Positions 44,730 to 56,997 are shown, counted from the first letter of the stretch. The stretch: DNA of 64,000 nt from Archivesica marissinica (GCA_014843695.1 CM026391.1:13053918-13117917), one strand, 5' to 3'. Notes: generated by a model not told the origin, from the sequence alone. Program-made: numbers and translations.

Positions 44730-45271
44730 GGGTTCATTCTAGGTCAGATTTTTTGGGAGAAGTGAGAAAGGGCTCGCTTGATTGTTGTGTCCTTGAATGG
44801 TTATGTTATATTTCGGGTTTTACGCCTGCATCAGCACCATTTTGGGCTATATCGCCGGCGGGCAGTTTACCTAACAACACCTTTCCTGGGCAGGCCCCAG
44901 CGGTTAACCAGTACTTGGGTGCACCAACCTCCATAAGAAACTGCCAACTTTTTCATATAAATGAGACATGGCCTGAGCGGGGCTCGAACCCGTGACCATC
45001 AGTGATGATAGGTCACAGTGGTATACAAGTCAGCGACCTTAACCACTCGACCACGGAGGCGGACAATCCTTGAATGGTGTTCTTTAATATACTTCTGCAA
45101 AATATTGTTAATATATACACAGTTTGAATAGAAAGAGTGTTTTATAATGGCCAAATTTTGTACGAAAATTGTAAAAAAAAAATTGTTAAAAAAAAAAAAA
45201 AAATGTAAAAAATGTTTAGGGAGTGTAGTCAGGCAACTATTTCGCCCACGTCGCCCTCAAGAATGATCCAT
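44730..45271. mobile_element. F-family element interrupted by a SINE-B
   Basis: CAGGGTTCATTCTAGGTCAG at the left, CGCCCTCAAGAATGATCC at the right. The family interior is split by the SINE at 44802-45066. Confidence 0.88.
44802..45066 (-). mobile_element. SINE-B with a 12-bp target duplication
   Basis: Full-length reverse SINE-B. Direct repeats TCCTTGAATGGT at 44790-44801 and 45067-45078. This insertion is younger than the F element it splits. Confidence 0.94.
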
Positions 45272-45403
45272 GTATCTTTTCCAATTATGTTCCTGTTACA
45301 ACAAGTCCACAAAATCTTATTCAAATCTTATTTATCCAGTGCATACATGTCAGCCATTTCTAGACTGAGAACCTCATTCCATAGTGGGAGAGTAAAATAA
45401 TTA

Positions 45404-45566
45404 TACAGTCAAACCTGTTAGTGCTCACCTCAATTAAGCAGCCAACCTGTATTAAGCAGCCACTTTCCAGATTCCCAATATGTTGTTTCATTATACATTT
45501 GACCTCTATTAAGCAGCCACTGCCTGTGATTCCATTAGCTGGCTGCTTAAGACAGGTTTGACTGTA
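45404..45566 (+). mobile_element. T1 MITE copy
   Basis: TACAGTCAAACCTGTTAGTG to AAGACAGGTTTGACTGTA, TA at both ends. Confidence 0.9.
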
Positions 45567-45797
45567 TATTAAGCAGCAACCTGTGCTAAGCAACCACTGC
45601 CTGTGATTCCATTAGCTAGCTGCCTAAGACAGGTTTGACTGTATATTAAGCAGCAACCTGTGCTAAGCAACCACTGCCTGTGATTCCATTAGCTGGCTGC
45701 TTAAGACAGGTTTGACTGTATATTAAGCAGCAACCTGTGCTAAGCAACCACTGCCTGTGATTCCATTAGCTGGCTGCTTAAGACAGGTTTGACTGAA
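45567..45797 (+). repeat. 77-bp array of the T1 right end
   Basis: Three further copies of the T1 terminal 77 bp (TATTAAGCAGCAACCTGTGC ... GACAGGTTTGACTG), with ACTG termini at 45561, 45638, 45715 and 45792. The mirror image of the left-end array at 22737-23555. Confidence 0.93.
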
Positions 45798-45817
45798 TAT
45801 AGAACAAAGAGGAGTGG

Positions 45818-46014
45818 AGTCTCAGTGGTGTAGTGGATACGCAGTGTGCCCCACAACAGAGGGGTTGCGAGTTTTATTCCCACAAGAACTACAAGTCTCT
45901 TAAATCCACTTTGCCTCTTCTCTCCCCCTTGGCGATGGATTCCAACAGGAATGAGGTGTCGAGCATGATCTATACAAGTGGTAATAATTTGTTTCGCAAT
46001 CAAGCTAAAATAAA
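45818..46014 (+). mobile_element. SINE-A-tailed SINE with a different head
   Basis: Head AGTCTCAGTGGTGTAGTGGA and GGTTGCGAGTTTTATTCCC. The body and tail CTTGGCGATGGATTCCAACA and TTTGTTTCGCAATCAAGC are SINE-A. Confidence 0.75.
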
Positions 46015-46130
46015 GGAATTTAAATGCCTTGCTTGCCTAAGGGCACAATCGTAACGGCTCCAGCGGGCATGAACTCAGGGCCTTTCATAAATGAAGCGAA
46101 CGCGCTATCACTGCGCTATCACGACCTCCC
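46015..46130 (-). mobile_element. SINE-A head fragment
   Basis: Reverse order: AAATGCCTTGCTTGCCTAAG, GGGCATGAACTCAGGGCC, then GCTATCACTGCGCTATCACG (A box in reverse). Confidence 0.75.
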
Positions 46131-46134
46131 GGAA

Positions 46135-46320
46135 TAACATTGCGAGTTCAAGCTCCATTAGAACCACGGTGGTGGTGTCCTTTGGCAAGACACTGTAACA
46201 ACATTGGCGCACCTCTCTCCCTCATGGCGATCGATTCAATCATAAATGAGGTCTCAAACGAGATTAATCTAATGTTGTAAAAATTTGTTTTGCAATCAGC
46301 TAAATTAAACTTGTATAAAC
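46135..46320 (+). mobile_element. SINE-A-tailed SINE copy, diverged
   Basis: GCGAGTTCAAGCTCC (B box), CCCTCATGGCGATCGATTCA, TTTGTTTTGCAATCAGC tail. Three SINE pieces lie here in a row with alternating orientation. Confidence 0.7.
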
Positions 46321-46398
46321 AACCATCATTAAGCAAATGAGCTAGTATATTATAATTCTGCAGCTATAAATCTTAGTAGATATGTTTGAAGAAGCGAC

Positions 46399-47845
46399 TA
46401 CCGTATATTCCTGGCTATAAGCCGCTCTTGATCATAAGTCGCGGGTCAAATTTTGATTTTAAGCTGGATCCTTCCATAAGTCCAGGGTACTTGGTGGACT
46501 TATAACAATTGTCATTTCTCTTTTTTTAAAATAAAACTGAGCTAAATTTGAGATATCTGTTTGACTTTATTCCATAACAAATCATAAATATATATACACT
46601 GATGCACAGGGCTTCGAAAATTACCAGTTTGTCGGTTTTCGACCGATTTTTATCATTTCAGACCGATTCTAACAGTCAAAATACCTTTAAAAATCGGTCC
46701 AAAATATTGTTGAAAAAGTCAAGAAATCGGTCTATAACGAACCTAATTTGGTAAGTATAATCCGTTGACACATTTCACACGTTTCCAATTTACGATCGAA
46801 CTGGATAATTGCCACCTGAGGCCACCTGAGGTCCCATGTCTCCATGGTGATCAGGCGACCAATGCATGTCATGTCAATTACATGAAATTAGTGCGGTAAT
46901 CGTTTGATGTTTACAGCAAAACTACCGACATTTGTTAGTTTCTTTGAAGTGGACTGAATGATTGACAGTCGATTATTTTAGAATGTTATAAAGAATTTGT
47001 TTTTAAAATGTTTGCATTAAATTAAAGAAGTGTGCTAGGATTAATTTGCAATTAAATAATAATTAATATTTTAAATAGAAATCCGAAAATCCGTTATGAC
47101 TCTGAATGTACTCAAAATATACGACGGGTATATAATGTTTAGTATTTTTATTGTACAGCGCCCTTCAATTCAATATTGAAATGGCACAACGCAGTATATC
47201 TGTGATGTTTAAAGAGTCAAATGCAGTTGATATAATATAGTTTGATGGGACCGAGTTCGATTTGGGCCGAGTTCACCCGCTTCCACCGGTGATACAGGTG
47301 ACTAGATAAAATTTACCTCTATCAAAATGTCCTACCATTCATTTATTTTTAAATGCCGTACACTTAAAACTATTATTAGACAAAAGGAAAATTTACCAGA
47401 CCTATAGTAACGGGTAAAGTACAGTTTGTCCTGAACATACATGCGATTTTTAAATATAATTGACTGGTGACAGCATGGAAATAAAGCAAAAAAAGCAAAT
47501 TGGGTTTACTTACTTACGATTTTATGGAGGGGGTCTGGGGTGCAAAAATATTGGCAGGACATGATAGGGGGGGGGTACTGACTCGATTTCGGCCCGGACC
47601 GATTTGGTTTTGAAAATTTTCGAAGCCCTGCTGATGCACAACAATAATTTCTGACGTTTGTTTATCAGTTCTATGGTTTATAATTATCTAAGCAAAATCG
47701 TATATACTAAATCAAATAAAACAGACAAAAATAAATTGTAACAAATAAAAAAAAAATTCTCGTTTCTCATCCATAAGTCAACCTAGAAGTTTCAACACAT
47801 TTCTGGATGCGAAAAGGTTCGACTTATGACCGGGAATATACGGTA
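46399..47845. mobile_element. TA-flanked element with TACCGTATATTCC ends, hosting an hAT element
   Basis: Left end TACCGTATATTCCTGGCTAT, right end ATGACCGGGAATATACGGTA, with an imperfect TIR of about 25 bases that continues as AAG(C/T)CG. Without the nested hAT its own length is about 415 bp. Confidence 0.8.
46607..47630. mobile_element. 1,024-bp non-autonomous hAT element
   Basis: CAGGGCTTCGAAAATT at the left and AATTTTCGAAGCCCTG at the right, a perfect 16-base TIR. The 8-bp direct repeat CTGATGCA is at 46599-46606 and 47631-47638. A CAGGG terminus and an 8-bp duplication are hAT hallmarks. No transposase frame remains. Confidence 0.93.
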
Positions 47846-48449
47846 TTCCTTACTAATGAACCAGCCACTATCACCTGAGATGCTGCACTAAGTCATATTC
47901 CTACGCATGCCGTAGACAGACACCGATTCCAAACTTTAGCAACGTTGCTTTAAGTTCATTAAAGAGTTTCCTATAACGGGAGAGAGCATGTTTAATTATT
48001 ATGGTTTGTTAGTCAAACTCGTTCGGTCAGAAATAATGCAACCAATAGAATAACTATGCACCATTAAAAAAAGATTCCATACATTGTTGATAAGTATATA
48101 TAAAGCATGTAGGCTACTAGGGGATGTGCTCTGACCCCTACTAGTCACTGGACGGAGCAAATAAATGGGGTCCAAACCCGAAATGTTAAAAAATAAATAA
48201 AATAATATAGTAATATCTTAAGAGAATTTCAATACAAAGTCGACCTGGAATCAAGTCAAGTATATAAAGCCTAGGTAAGCGGCTTGTAGTCATTCTGCCA
48301 GCACCATTAATACCTCCAGGAATGTTGAACCCTGACAATGTCTTCTCAACATGTCTCCGGCAGCAACAACATTCTCATTCTATCAAATGGTGCTTTTCAT
48401 AATGAACTAATAACTCAGTCCTGTCCTGTCTTGTCCAGAATAGGGAGAC
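47846..48449. other. No supported feature
   Basis: Unique sequence; nothing recognised. Confidence 0.4.
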
Positions 48450-50985
48450 ATAATAACTACCAGTGGTCACGAAGTGAGTGGGAACAGTGTAATTAATGAT
48501 CAGTGGACACACAGGGAGTCAGGGCAGTGTAATTAATAATCAGTGATCACGTAGGGAGTCAGGGCAGTGTAATTAATGGTCAGTGGACACGCAGGGAGTC
48601 AGGACAGTGTAATTAATGATCAGTGGACATGCAGCAGGGGGTCAGAACAGTGTAATTAATGGTCAGTGGACATGCAGCAGGGAGTCAGGACAGTGTAATT
48701 AATGATCAGTGGACATGCAGCAGGGAGTCAGGACAGTGTAATTAATGATCAGTGGACATGCAGCAGGGGGTCAGGACAGTGTAATTAATGATCAGTGGAC
48801 ATGCAGCAGGGGGTCAGGACAGTGTAAATAATGGTCAGTGGACATGCAGCAGGGGGTCAGGACAGTGTAATTAATGATCAGTGGACATGCAGCAGGGGGT
48901 CGGGACAGTGTAAATAATGATCAGTGGACATGCAGCAGGGGGTCAGGACAGTGTAATTAATGGTCAGTGGACATGCAGCAGGGGGTCAGGACAGTGTAAT
49001 TAATGATCAGTGGACATGCAGCAGGGGGTCAGGACAGTGTAATTAATGGTCAGTGGACATGCAGCAGGGGGTCAGGACACTGTAATTAATGATCAGTGGA
49101 CATGCAGCAGGGGGTCGGGACAGTGTAAATAATGGTCAGTGGACATGTAGCAGGGGTCGGGACAGTGTAAATAATGATCAGTGGACATGCAGGGAGTCAG
49201 GACAGTGTAATTAATGGTCAGTGGACATGCAGCAGGGGGTCGAGACAGTGTAATTAATGGTCAGTGGACATGCATGGGGTCGGGACAGTGTAATTAATGG
49301 TCAGTGGACATGCAGTAGGGGGTCGGGACAGTGTAATTAATGACCAGTGGACATGCAGCAGGGGGTCAGGAGAGTGTAATTAATGATCAGTGAACATGCA
49401 GGGAGTCGGGACAGTGTAATTAATGATCAGTGGACATGCAGCAGGGGGTCAGGACAGTGTAAATAATGATCAGTGGACACACAGGGAGTCAGGGCAGTGT
49501 AATTAATGATCAGTGGACATGCATGGAGTCAGGACAGTGTAATTAATTATCAGTGGACACACACGGAGTCAGGGCAGTGTAATTAATGATCAGTGGACAT
49601 GCATGGAGTCAGGACAGTGTAATTAATGATCAGTGGACATGCATGGAGTCAGGACAGTGTAATTAATGATCAGTGGACATGCATGGAGTCAGGACAGTGT
49701 AATTAAAGATCAGTGGACATGCATGGAGTCAGGACAGTGTAATTAATGATCAGTGGACACACACGGAGTTAGGGCAGTGTAATTAATGATCAGTGGACAT
49801 GCATGGAGTCAGGACAGTGTAATTAATGATCATTGGACATGCAGCAGGGGGGTCAGGGCAGTGTAATTAATGATCAGTGGACACACAGGGATTCAGGGCA
49901 GTGTAATTAATGATCAGTGGACATGCATGGAGTCAGGACAGTGTAATTAATGGTCAGTGGACACACAGGGAGTCAGGGCAGTGTAATTAATGATCAGTGG
50001 ACATGCATGGAGTCAGGACAGTGTAATTAATGATCAGTGGACATGCATAGAGTCAGGACAGTGTAATTAATGATCAGTGGACATGCAGCAGGGGGTCAGG
50101 GCAGTGTAATTATTGATCAGTGGACACACAGGGACTCAGGGCAGTGTAATTAATGAGCAGTGGACATGCATGGAGTCAGGACAGTGTAATTAATGGTCAG
50201 TGGACACACAGGGAGTCAGGGCAGTGTAATTAATGATCAGTGGACATGCATGGAGTCAGGACAGTGTAATTAATGATCAGTGGACATGCATAGAGTCAGG
50301 ACAGTGTAATTAATGGTCAGTGGTCACACAGGGATTCAGGGCAGTGTAATTAATGATCAGTGGACATGCAGCAGGGGGTCAGGACAGTGTAATTAATGGT
50401 CAGTGGTCACACAGGGCAGTGTAATTAATGATCAGTGGACATGCAGCAGGGGGTCGGGACAGTGTAATTAATGATCAGTGGACATGCAGCAGGGGGTCGG
50501 GACAGTGTAATTAATGATCAGTGGACATGCAGCAGGGGTCGGGACAGTGTAATTAATGATCTGGACATGCAGTGGGGGTCGACGTGTAATTAATATCAGT
50601 GGACATGCAGCAGGGGGTCGGGACAGTGTAATTAATGACCAGTGGACATGCAGCAGGGGCGGACGTGTAATTAATGACAACCCAGGGGTCAGGACAGTGT
50701 AATTAATGATCAGTGGACATGCAGCAGGGGGTCAGGACAGTGTAATTAATGACCAGTGGACATGCAGCAGGGGGTCAGGACAGTGTAATTAATGACCAGT
50801 GGACATGCAGCAGGGGGTCAGGACAGTGTAATTAATGACCAGTGGACATGCATCAGGGGGTCAGGACAGTGTAATTAATGACCAGTGGACATGCAGCAGG
50901 GGGTCAGGACAGTGTAATTAATGATCAGTGGACATGCAGGAAGTCAGGACAGTGTAATTAATGATCAGTGGTAGGAAATCAATCC
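48450..50985. repeat. 2.5-kb array of about 47-50 bp units
   Basis: About 52 units of GGACAGTGTAATTAATGATC + AGTGGACATGCAGCAGGGGGTCA-type. The spacer after GGACA varies (TGCAGCAGGGG, TGCATGGAG, CACAGGGAG). The second third alternates CACACAGGGAG and GCATGGAG units. The units near 50560-50690 are damaged by small deletions. Confidence 0.95.
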
Positions 50986-51235
50986 TGCTCCAGCACAAGT
51001 GATAATTATGAGGGAGGAAGCTACTCAACAAACTAATGTTTCCCTGGTGTCTCCAGTGAGAACTCTTCTTGGAATTTGCAACAATTTCTCGGCCCATTAC
51101 CATTTATGGAGTGACAGCAGGAGGTCTCACAATAGAGCCGACTATGTTTTGAGATGTAATCACATATGGATTTTTCTATAAAAATTGATGAACTTGGGTG
51201 GCATTTTCTATTACTCTAACATTGTAGTCAGGCTA
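50986..51235. other. No supported feature
   Basis: Unique sequence, no recognised motif. Confidence 0.4.
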
Positions 51236-51962
51236 TGTGTTCGTGAGGACAGCCGACATATGATTGGATGATTGAATGACCTAAGAACAGACGACATATG
51301 ATTGGATGATTGAATGACCTAAGAACAGCCGACATATGATTGGATGATTGGCTTGCCTAAGAACAGATGACATAGATTTGATGATTGGCTAACCTTAGAA
51401 CAGAAGATGATTGGATGAATGACTGGCCTGAGAATAGCTAACCGGTATAACCTTAGAACAGGATAAATGGCTGACCTGAGAATAGCTAACCGGCATAACC
51501 TTAGAACAGGATAAATGGCTGACCTGAGAATAGCTAACCAGTATAACCTTAGAACAGGATAAATGGCTGACCTGAGAATAGCTAACCGGTATAACCTTAG
51601 AACAGGATAAATGGCTGACCTGAGAATAGCTAACCGGTATAACCTTAGAACAGGATAAATGGCTGACCTGAGAACAGCTAACCGGTATAACCTTAGAACA
51701 GGATAAATGGCTGACCTGAGAATAGCTAACCGGTATAACCTTAGAACAGGATAAATGGCTGGCCTGAGAATAGCTAACCGGTATAACCGTAGAACAGGAT
51801 AAATGGCTGACCTGAGAATAGCTAACCGGTATAACCTTAGAACAGGATAAATGGCTGACCTGAGAATAGCTAACATGTATAACCTTAGAACAGGATAAAT
51901 GGCTGACCTGAGAATAGCTAACCGGTATAACCTTAGAACAGGATAAATGGCTGACCTGAGAA
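51236..51962. repeat. Compound array: about 45-bp then 48-bp units
   Basis: 51236-51420: about four units around GACATATGATTGGATGATTG and CCTAAGAACAG. 51421-51962: about 11 units of 48 bp, GGATAAATGGCTGACCTGAG + AATAGCTAACCGGTATAACCTTAGAACA. The first set looks like a diverged edge of the second. A 279-codon minus-strand frame across it is explained by 48 being a multiple of three. Confidence 0.94.
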
Positions 51963-51989
51963 TTCTAATAGTTTCGTTCCAAGTTGGTG

Positions 51990-52138
51990 AGCCACTAGTT
52001 GAATAATGGTTACTGATTGCCTGGTCTGCAACTGGCCTGCAAGGATGCCTATCAGCCAATTGTCTCGGGTTCGATATCCAATCATGGCACGTATGTAGTA
52101 CCCTTGAGCAAGGCACCGCACACACATTGCTTAGTATG
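51990..52138 (+). mobile_element. tRNA-headed SINE fragment
   Basis: GTGAGCCACTAGTTGAATAA, then GTCTCGGGTTCGATATCC (B box) and a GTACCCTTGAGCAAGGCAC block. Its family is unclear. Confidence 0.5.
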
Positions 52139-52144
52139 TACTGG

Positions 52145-52390
52145 TTAACCCATTTCATTCTGGATACTGTTCAAACAGTAATTGCAAAGAACACAGTGCC
52201 AGATCAGCCGCCACGGAATGTGCCGTCGATCAGGCTCTATGCTGTTTGCTATGCAGATGATCTTGCTATGACACTTGGCTATGTAGCAAACAACATAGAT
52301 CCTGATCAGCACACAGTGTCATGCTGCAGCTGATCTGGATCTATGTTGTTTGCAAAAGCCATTAAATGTATCCAGAATGAAATGGGTTAA
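52145..52390. mobile_element. P3 MITE, intact
   Basis: TTAACCCATTTCATTCTGGA at the left and TCCAGAATGAAATGGGTTAA at the right, a TIR of 24 bases (20 shown at each end), palindromic interior. The interior (CTATGCTGTTTGC, AACATAGATCCTGATCAG) is shared with P2, so P2 and P3 differ mainly in their ends. Confidence 0.92.
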
Positions 52391-52675
52391 CCGATTAGGT
52401 GCGCCAAACCTGCCCCTAAATCATATCTAGGTCCCCACAATAAGGGGTTACATGACATAAATAGAAAATAAAGTAATACAAAATTAAGATTTCAACACAG
52501 TTTGTTCGTAGACAAAAATGATTACCACAATCAATTTGGAATGTTTTACGAAGTCGTTTGTGACAGCGTTGCATGTCATAGAATAGTTAGTACATTTGTA
52601 TCTGTCGCCTAGACACTCCAATATACCACACTAGCAGTAGAAAGTGGAACCAGCATGCGAGCCTGGAGATCCAAG
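52391..52675. other. No supported feature
   Basis: Unique sequence; nothing recognised. Confidence 0.4.
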
Positions 52676-53605
52676 ATTGTAATTGATTTGAAATCTACGA
52701 TTAGTAATTGCTTTGAAATCCACGATTAGTAATTGCTTTGAAATCTACAATTAGTAATTGCTTTGAAATTTACGATTAGTAATTGCTTTGAAATCTACGA
52801 TTAGTAATTGCTTTGAAATCTACGATTAAGTAATTGCTTTGATATCTACAATTAGTAATTTCTTTGAAATCTACGATTAGTAATTGCTTTGAAATCTATG
52901 ATTAGTAATTGCTTTGAAATCTACGATTAGTAATTGCTTTGAAATCTACAATTAATAATTGCTTCGAAATCTATGATTAGTAATTGCTTTGAAATCTACG
53001 ATTAGTGATTAGTAATTGCTTTGAAATCTACGATTAGTAATTGCTTTGATATCTACAATTAGTAATTTCTTTGAAATCTACGATTAGTAATTTCTTTGAA
53101 ATCTACGATTAGTAATTGCTTTGAAATCTATGATTAGTAATTGCTTTGAAATATACGATTAGTAATTGCTTTGAAATCTACAATTAGTAATTGCTTTGAA
53201 ATCTACGATTAGTAATTGCTTTGATATCCACAATTAGTAATTCCTTTGAAATCTATGATTAGTAATTGCTTTGAAATCTATGATTAGTAATTGCTTTGAT
53301 ATCCACAATTAGTAATTCCTTTGAAATCTATGATTAGTAATTGCTTTGAAATCCACGATTAGTAATTGCTTTGAAATCTATGATTAGTAGTTGCTTTGAT
53401 ATCTACAATTAGTAATTTCTATGAAATCTACGATTAGTAATTGCTTTGAAATATATGATTAGTAATTGCTTTGATATCTACAATTAGTAATTTCTTTGAA
53501 ATCTATGATTAGTAATTGCTTTGAAATCTACGATTAGTAATTGCTTTGAAATATACGATTAGTAATTGCTTTGAAATCTACCATTAGTAATTGCTTCGAA
53601 ATCTA
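52676..53605. repeat. 25-bp array
   Basis: About 37 units of ATTAGTAATTGCTTTGAAAT + CTACG. The GATATC(T/C)ACA variant recurs irregularly. Confidence 0.96.
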
Positions 53606-53872
53606 CAGGTTCTTTCTTTAACAACTGAATATGCTGATCGTTAACCTTTAGCACACTGTAGGCGAAATGAACAGATAACAAATGTGTAATATTTTTCAGA
53701 TAAAGTAGAACTGGACATTTCATTCAAATCCAGATTCTTTTCAAAAAAGTAAATAAAAGGGAAAGTACTGGCTTCATTACTAATGTAATAATTATATACG
53801 ATATGGTGCCCGGCTCAGTGTACTGAGATGTGGGTTTGTTGTTGTTGTTATATCCTTATTTATAGTAGCGTC
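53606..53872. other. No supported feature
   Basis: Unique sequence between two arrays. Confidence 0.4.
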
Positions 53873-54440
53873 ATGGTTAATCAGGGTGTCACGGTTAATC
53901 AGGGTGTCATGGTTAATCAGGGTGTCAAGGTTAATCAGGGTGTCAATGTTAATCAGGGTGTCATGGTTAATCAGGGTGTCAATGTTAATCAGGGTGTCAA
54001 TGTTAATCAGGGTGTCAAGGTTAATCAGGGTGTCAATGTTAATCAGGGTGTCATGGTTAATCAGGGTGTCAAGGTTAATCAGGGTGTCGATGTTAATCAG
54101 GGTGTCAAGGTTAATCAGGGTGTCAAGGTTAATCAGGGTGTCATGGTTTTTCAGGGTGTCAAGGTTAATCAGGGTGTCAAGGTTAATCAGGGTGTCATGG
54201 TTAATCAGGGTGTCATGGTTAATCAGGGTGTCAAGGTTAATCAGGGTGTCATGGTTAATCAGGGTGTCATGGTTAATCAGGGTGTCAAGGTTAATCAGGG
54301 TGTCATGGTTACTCAGGGTATCATGGTTAATCAGGGTGTCATGGTTAATGAGGGTGTCATGGTTAATGAGGGTGTCATGGTTAATGAGGGTGTGGTGTCA
54401 TGGTTAATGGGTGTGGTGTCAAGGTTAACCAGGGCGTCGC
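53873..54440. repeat. 18-bp array
   Basis: About 31 units of GGTTAATCAGGGTGTCAW. 18 is a multiple of three, which leaves a 209-codon plus-strand frame of (V-N-Q-G-V-x) repeats. The last units change to AATGAGG and then decay. Confidence 0.96.
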
Positions 54441-54712
54441 CTCAAGAAGTATATTAAATCTAGTCATGTTACACAATTATTGCTGAAGATGGAATCCCAT
54501 TAAAATCACAGAAACACACACATGTTTGCTGGCACATGCAATGCTCTTAATAGCTAAATGTACAGAATGTCATATCTGATGCCACATCTGACAACAACAT
54601 GTGAAGGACCGGACATGTGGAAGAATGAATGAACACCAATTAACTCGGTTAATGAATGGACAGGAAGCTCTGTGTACATGCTTGTATAGTTACATTAATT
54701 CTGTATTTTAAA
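54441..54712. other. No supported feature
   Basis: Unique sequence; nothing recognised. Confidence 0.4.
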
Positions 54713-54930
54713 TACAGTCCAACTTGCTCATGCGACCACGTGCATTAAGCGACCTTTGTCTTATTCGATCACTTTCAAATCACCCTAATCGATTATACTA
54801 TATAATTTAAGTGGATCAGTTAACGCGACAAATGTGCACTATTTTTTTGCCAAAATCGTTTGATGCGTTTTAATAATTATGTGACCATAAAGTCATAAAG
54901 TGCAATCAATTTTCAATCAATTTCGACAAG
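54713..54930 (+). mobile_element. T2 element fragment
   Basis: TACAGTCCAACTTGCTCATG, then CGACCACGTGCATTAAGCGA and CAATTTTCAATCAATTT, homologous to 22231-22455. The far end was not identified. Confidence 0.7.
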
Positions 54931-55151
54931 AAAATTGCCAACAAAGATTCTCAATCCTGAAGAAATGTGTCGATAATGCAACTATTAATCGGAAAAAATT
55001 ACACCAAGAAACATGTGAGCAAAACAGCTCGAAAGTCAATTGACCCGATTTAATTATTCATCGAGAAGGTCAGTGAGTATAGGGGTTAAAATGTATAAAT
55101 AAGTCTGACCCAAAAAAACACGTGGTCACGGAACATCGTGACTATTTAATT
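54931..55151. other. No supported feature
   Basis: It may still belong to T2, but no second copy covers it. Confidence 0.3.
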
Positions 55152-55440
55152 CAGGGTTCATTGTAGGTCAGAATTTTTGGGAGAAGTGAGAAAGCGCGCG
55201 ATTGAGTTCTTCAATGGTGTTATTTAATTAATTTCAACAAAATATAGTTAAAATGCGCAGTATGACCATTAAATATATTTGAATAGAAGGAGTGCTTTAC
55301 AATGGGACAGTGTATCTTACTGGCCGAAATTGTGTATGAAAATTGTAAAAAAAAAAAAATTATTATTTTTAGGGAGAAGTGGCGAAGTCAGGGTCCTAGG
55401 GCGACTATTTCGCCCACATCGCCCTCTAAACTGATTCCTG
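55152..55440. mobile_element. F-family element
   Basis: CAGGGTTCATTGTAGGTCAG to CGCCCTCTAAACTGATTCCTG, full interior. Confidence 0.85.
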
Positions 55441-55702
55441 TAATCCATATACAAACGTAGAAACCACCATAATATTAAAAATGGAATAATCCAATTGATG
55501 TTTCCCAGATCATTTACCTTGATCGTATAAAACGGAATAAATCCACCCAGTACAGCAAGGGATGTCCAATATTTTGTTGGTACAAACCTGTCGACACATT
55601 CAGTCTAAATTGTGCTAGTATTCACCTCCATTAATCCTTTACTCCATATAAACCACATTCTACTCCTTTATCGCAGTTTCACGCTGTTATCTATTACCAA
55701 AG

Positions 55703-55947
55703 GTCGTGATAGCGCAGTGGTAGAGCATTCGCTTCAGGTGCGAAAGGCACGGAGTTCATGCCCCACTGGAGCCATTACGATTGTGCCCTTAGACAGGCAG
55801 GGCATTTAAATTCCACGTTGCCTCTTTCTTCTTTCTCCCTCGTGGCAATGGATTCCATCAGGAATGAGGTCTCGAGAATGACTAATATAAATTGCTAATA
55901 TAAATTGCAAGAACTTGTTTCGCAATCTAGCTAAAATAAATTTGTTT
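55703..55947 (+). mobile_element. SINE-A copy
   Basis: GTCGTGATAGCGCAGTGGTA (perfect A box), GGAGTTCATGCCCC (damaged B box), SINE-A body and TTGTTTCGCAATCTAGC tail. The block TAATATAAATTGC is duplicated near the tail. Confidence 0.85.
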
Positions 55948-56177
55948 CAACTAATTACAACGGGCAGGTTTTATAAAATTTATTTTAAAGTTTCAATGTT
56001 TCGACCCATACAAGCAATTAAAAAGCTCCTACGGTACATATATTCAGGTTTGGTAAGTCACATGATCAGGTCTAAAAATAGAACAATAACAAGAATGGTA
56101 ACCAGTTTTAAAGTGACAAATTATGAGCTTTTTGCTAGTTTTTTTCCGAAGGTAATATTTTGATGAGTTGAAGATCA
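55948..56177. other. No supported feature
   Basis: AT-rich. An 82-codon frame shows no recognised motif. Confidence 0.4.
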
Positions 56178-56477
56178 TGTTCATTCTAAATGGCGACGTG
56201 GGCAAAATAGTCGCCCTAGGGACCCTGACTTCGCCCACTAGAGGCACTTCTCTCCCCAAAAAAAAAAAATATATTTTTTGTTTACAATTTTCATACAAAA
56301 TGTTGTCCAGTACACTGGCACATTATAAAGCACTGCTTGTATTCATTCATATATTGTGTATATTAACTCTATTTTGTTGAATTATATTAAATAACACAAT
56401 TTAAAGACGCAATGGCAGGCTTTCTCACTTTTGCAACACTTTTTCACAGGCAATTCTGACCTAGAATAAATGAACCC
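56178..56477. mobile_element. F-family element
   Basis: GTTCATTCTAAATGGCGACG to TCTGACCTAGAATAAATGAA, followed by a run of about ten C. Confidence 0.83.
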
Positions 56478-56655
56478 CCCCCCCCCGATTCATGCTCTGT
56501 CTGCAATGCATCACATTCATCTTGAAGAACATCTAAAATGTTGTCAGTATCTGCGCATATGTCTACAGTAAAATTTATGTTTTGTACTTGTGAGAAGCGT
56601 GGCTATGTGTGAAAGAGTCAAAAGAAAACAGCACGTACAAGTATATATAATTGTG
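56478..56655. other. No supported feature
   Basis: Unique spacer. Confidence 0.4.
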
Positions 56656-56875
56656 GAAATCGTGATAGCGCAGTGCAGCGCGTTCGCTTCAGGTGCGAAA
56701 GGTCCCGAGTTCGAGCCGCGCTGGAGCTGTTACGATTGTGCCCGCAAGCACATTTAAATTCTACATTGCCTCTTCTCTCTCCCTCGTGGCGATGGATTCG
56801 ATCAGGAATGAGGTCTCGAGAGTGATTAATAAAGTTGTAAGAACTTGAAACCTAAAATAAATTTGTATATACTAA
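56656..56875 (+). mobile_element. SINE-A copy
   Basis: ATCGTGATAGCGCAGTG (A box), CCGAGTTCGAGCC (B box), CCCTCGTGGCGATGGATTCG, AGGTCTCGAGAGTGATTAAT. The tail is shortened (lacks TTTCGCAATC). Confidence 0.85.
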
Positions 56876-56997
56876 GTATATATAATTATATATCTACAAA
56901 TTCTTATATTTCATACTGTAACTTGCAACTTTTACAAATTTTAACAACTTTATAAATACAGGAGAATATGTGAAATCTGAAGTCTTTAGAATTAAGC

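Noticed and set aside
53828..54457. 209-codon frame of V-N-Q-G-V repeats
   Set aside because: 18-bp repeat; a second frame is equally open and no flanking unique coding sequence exists.
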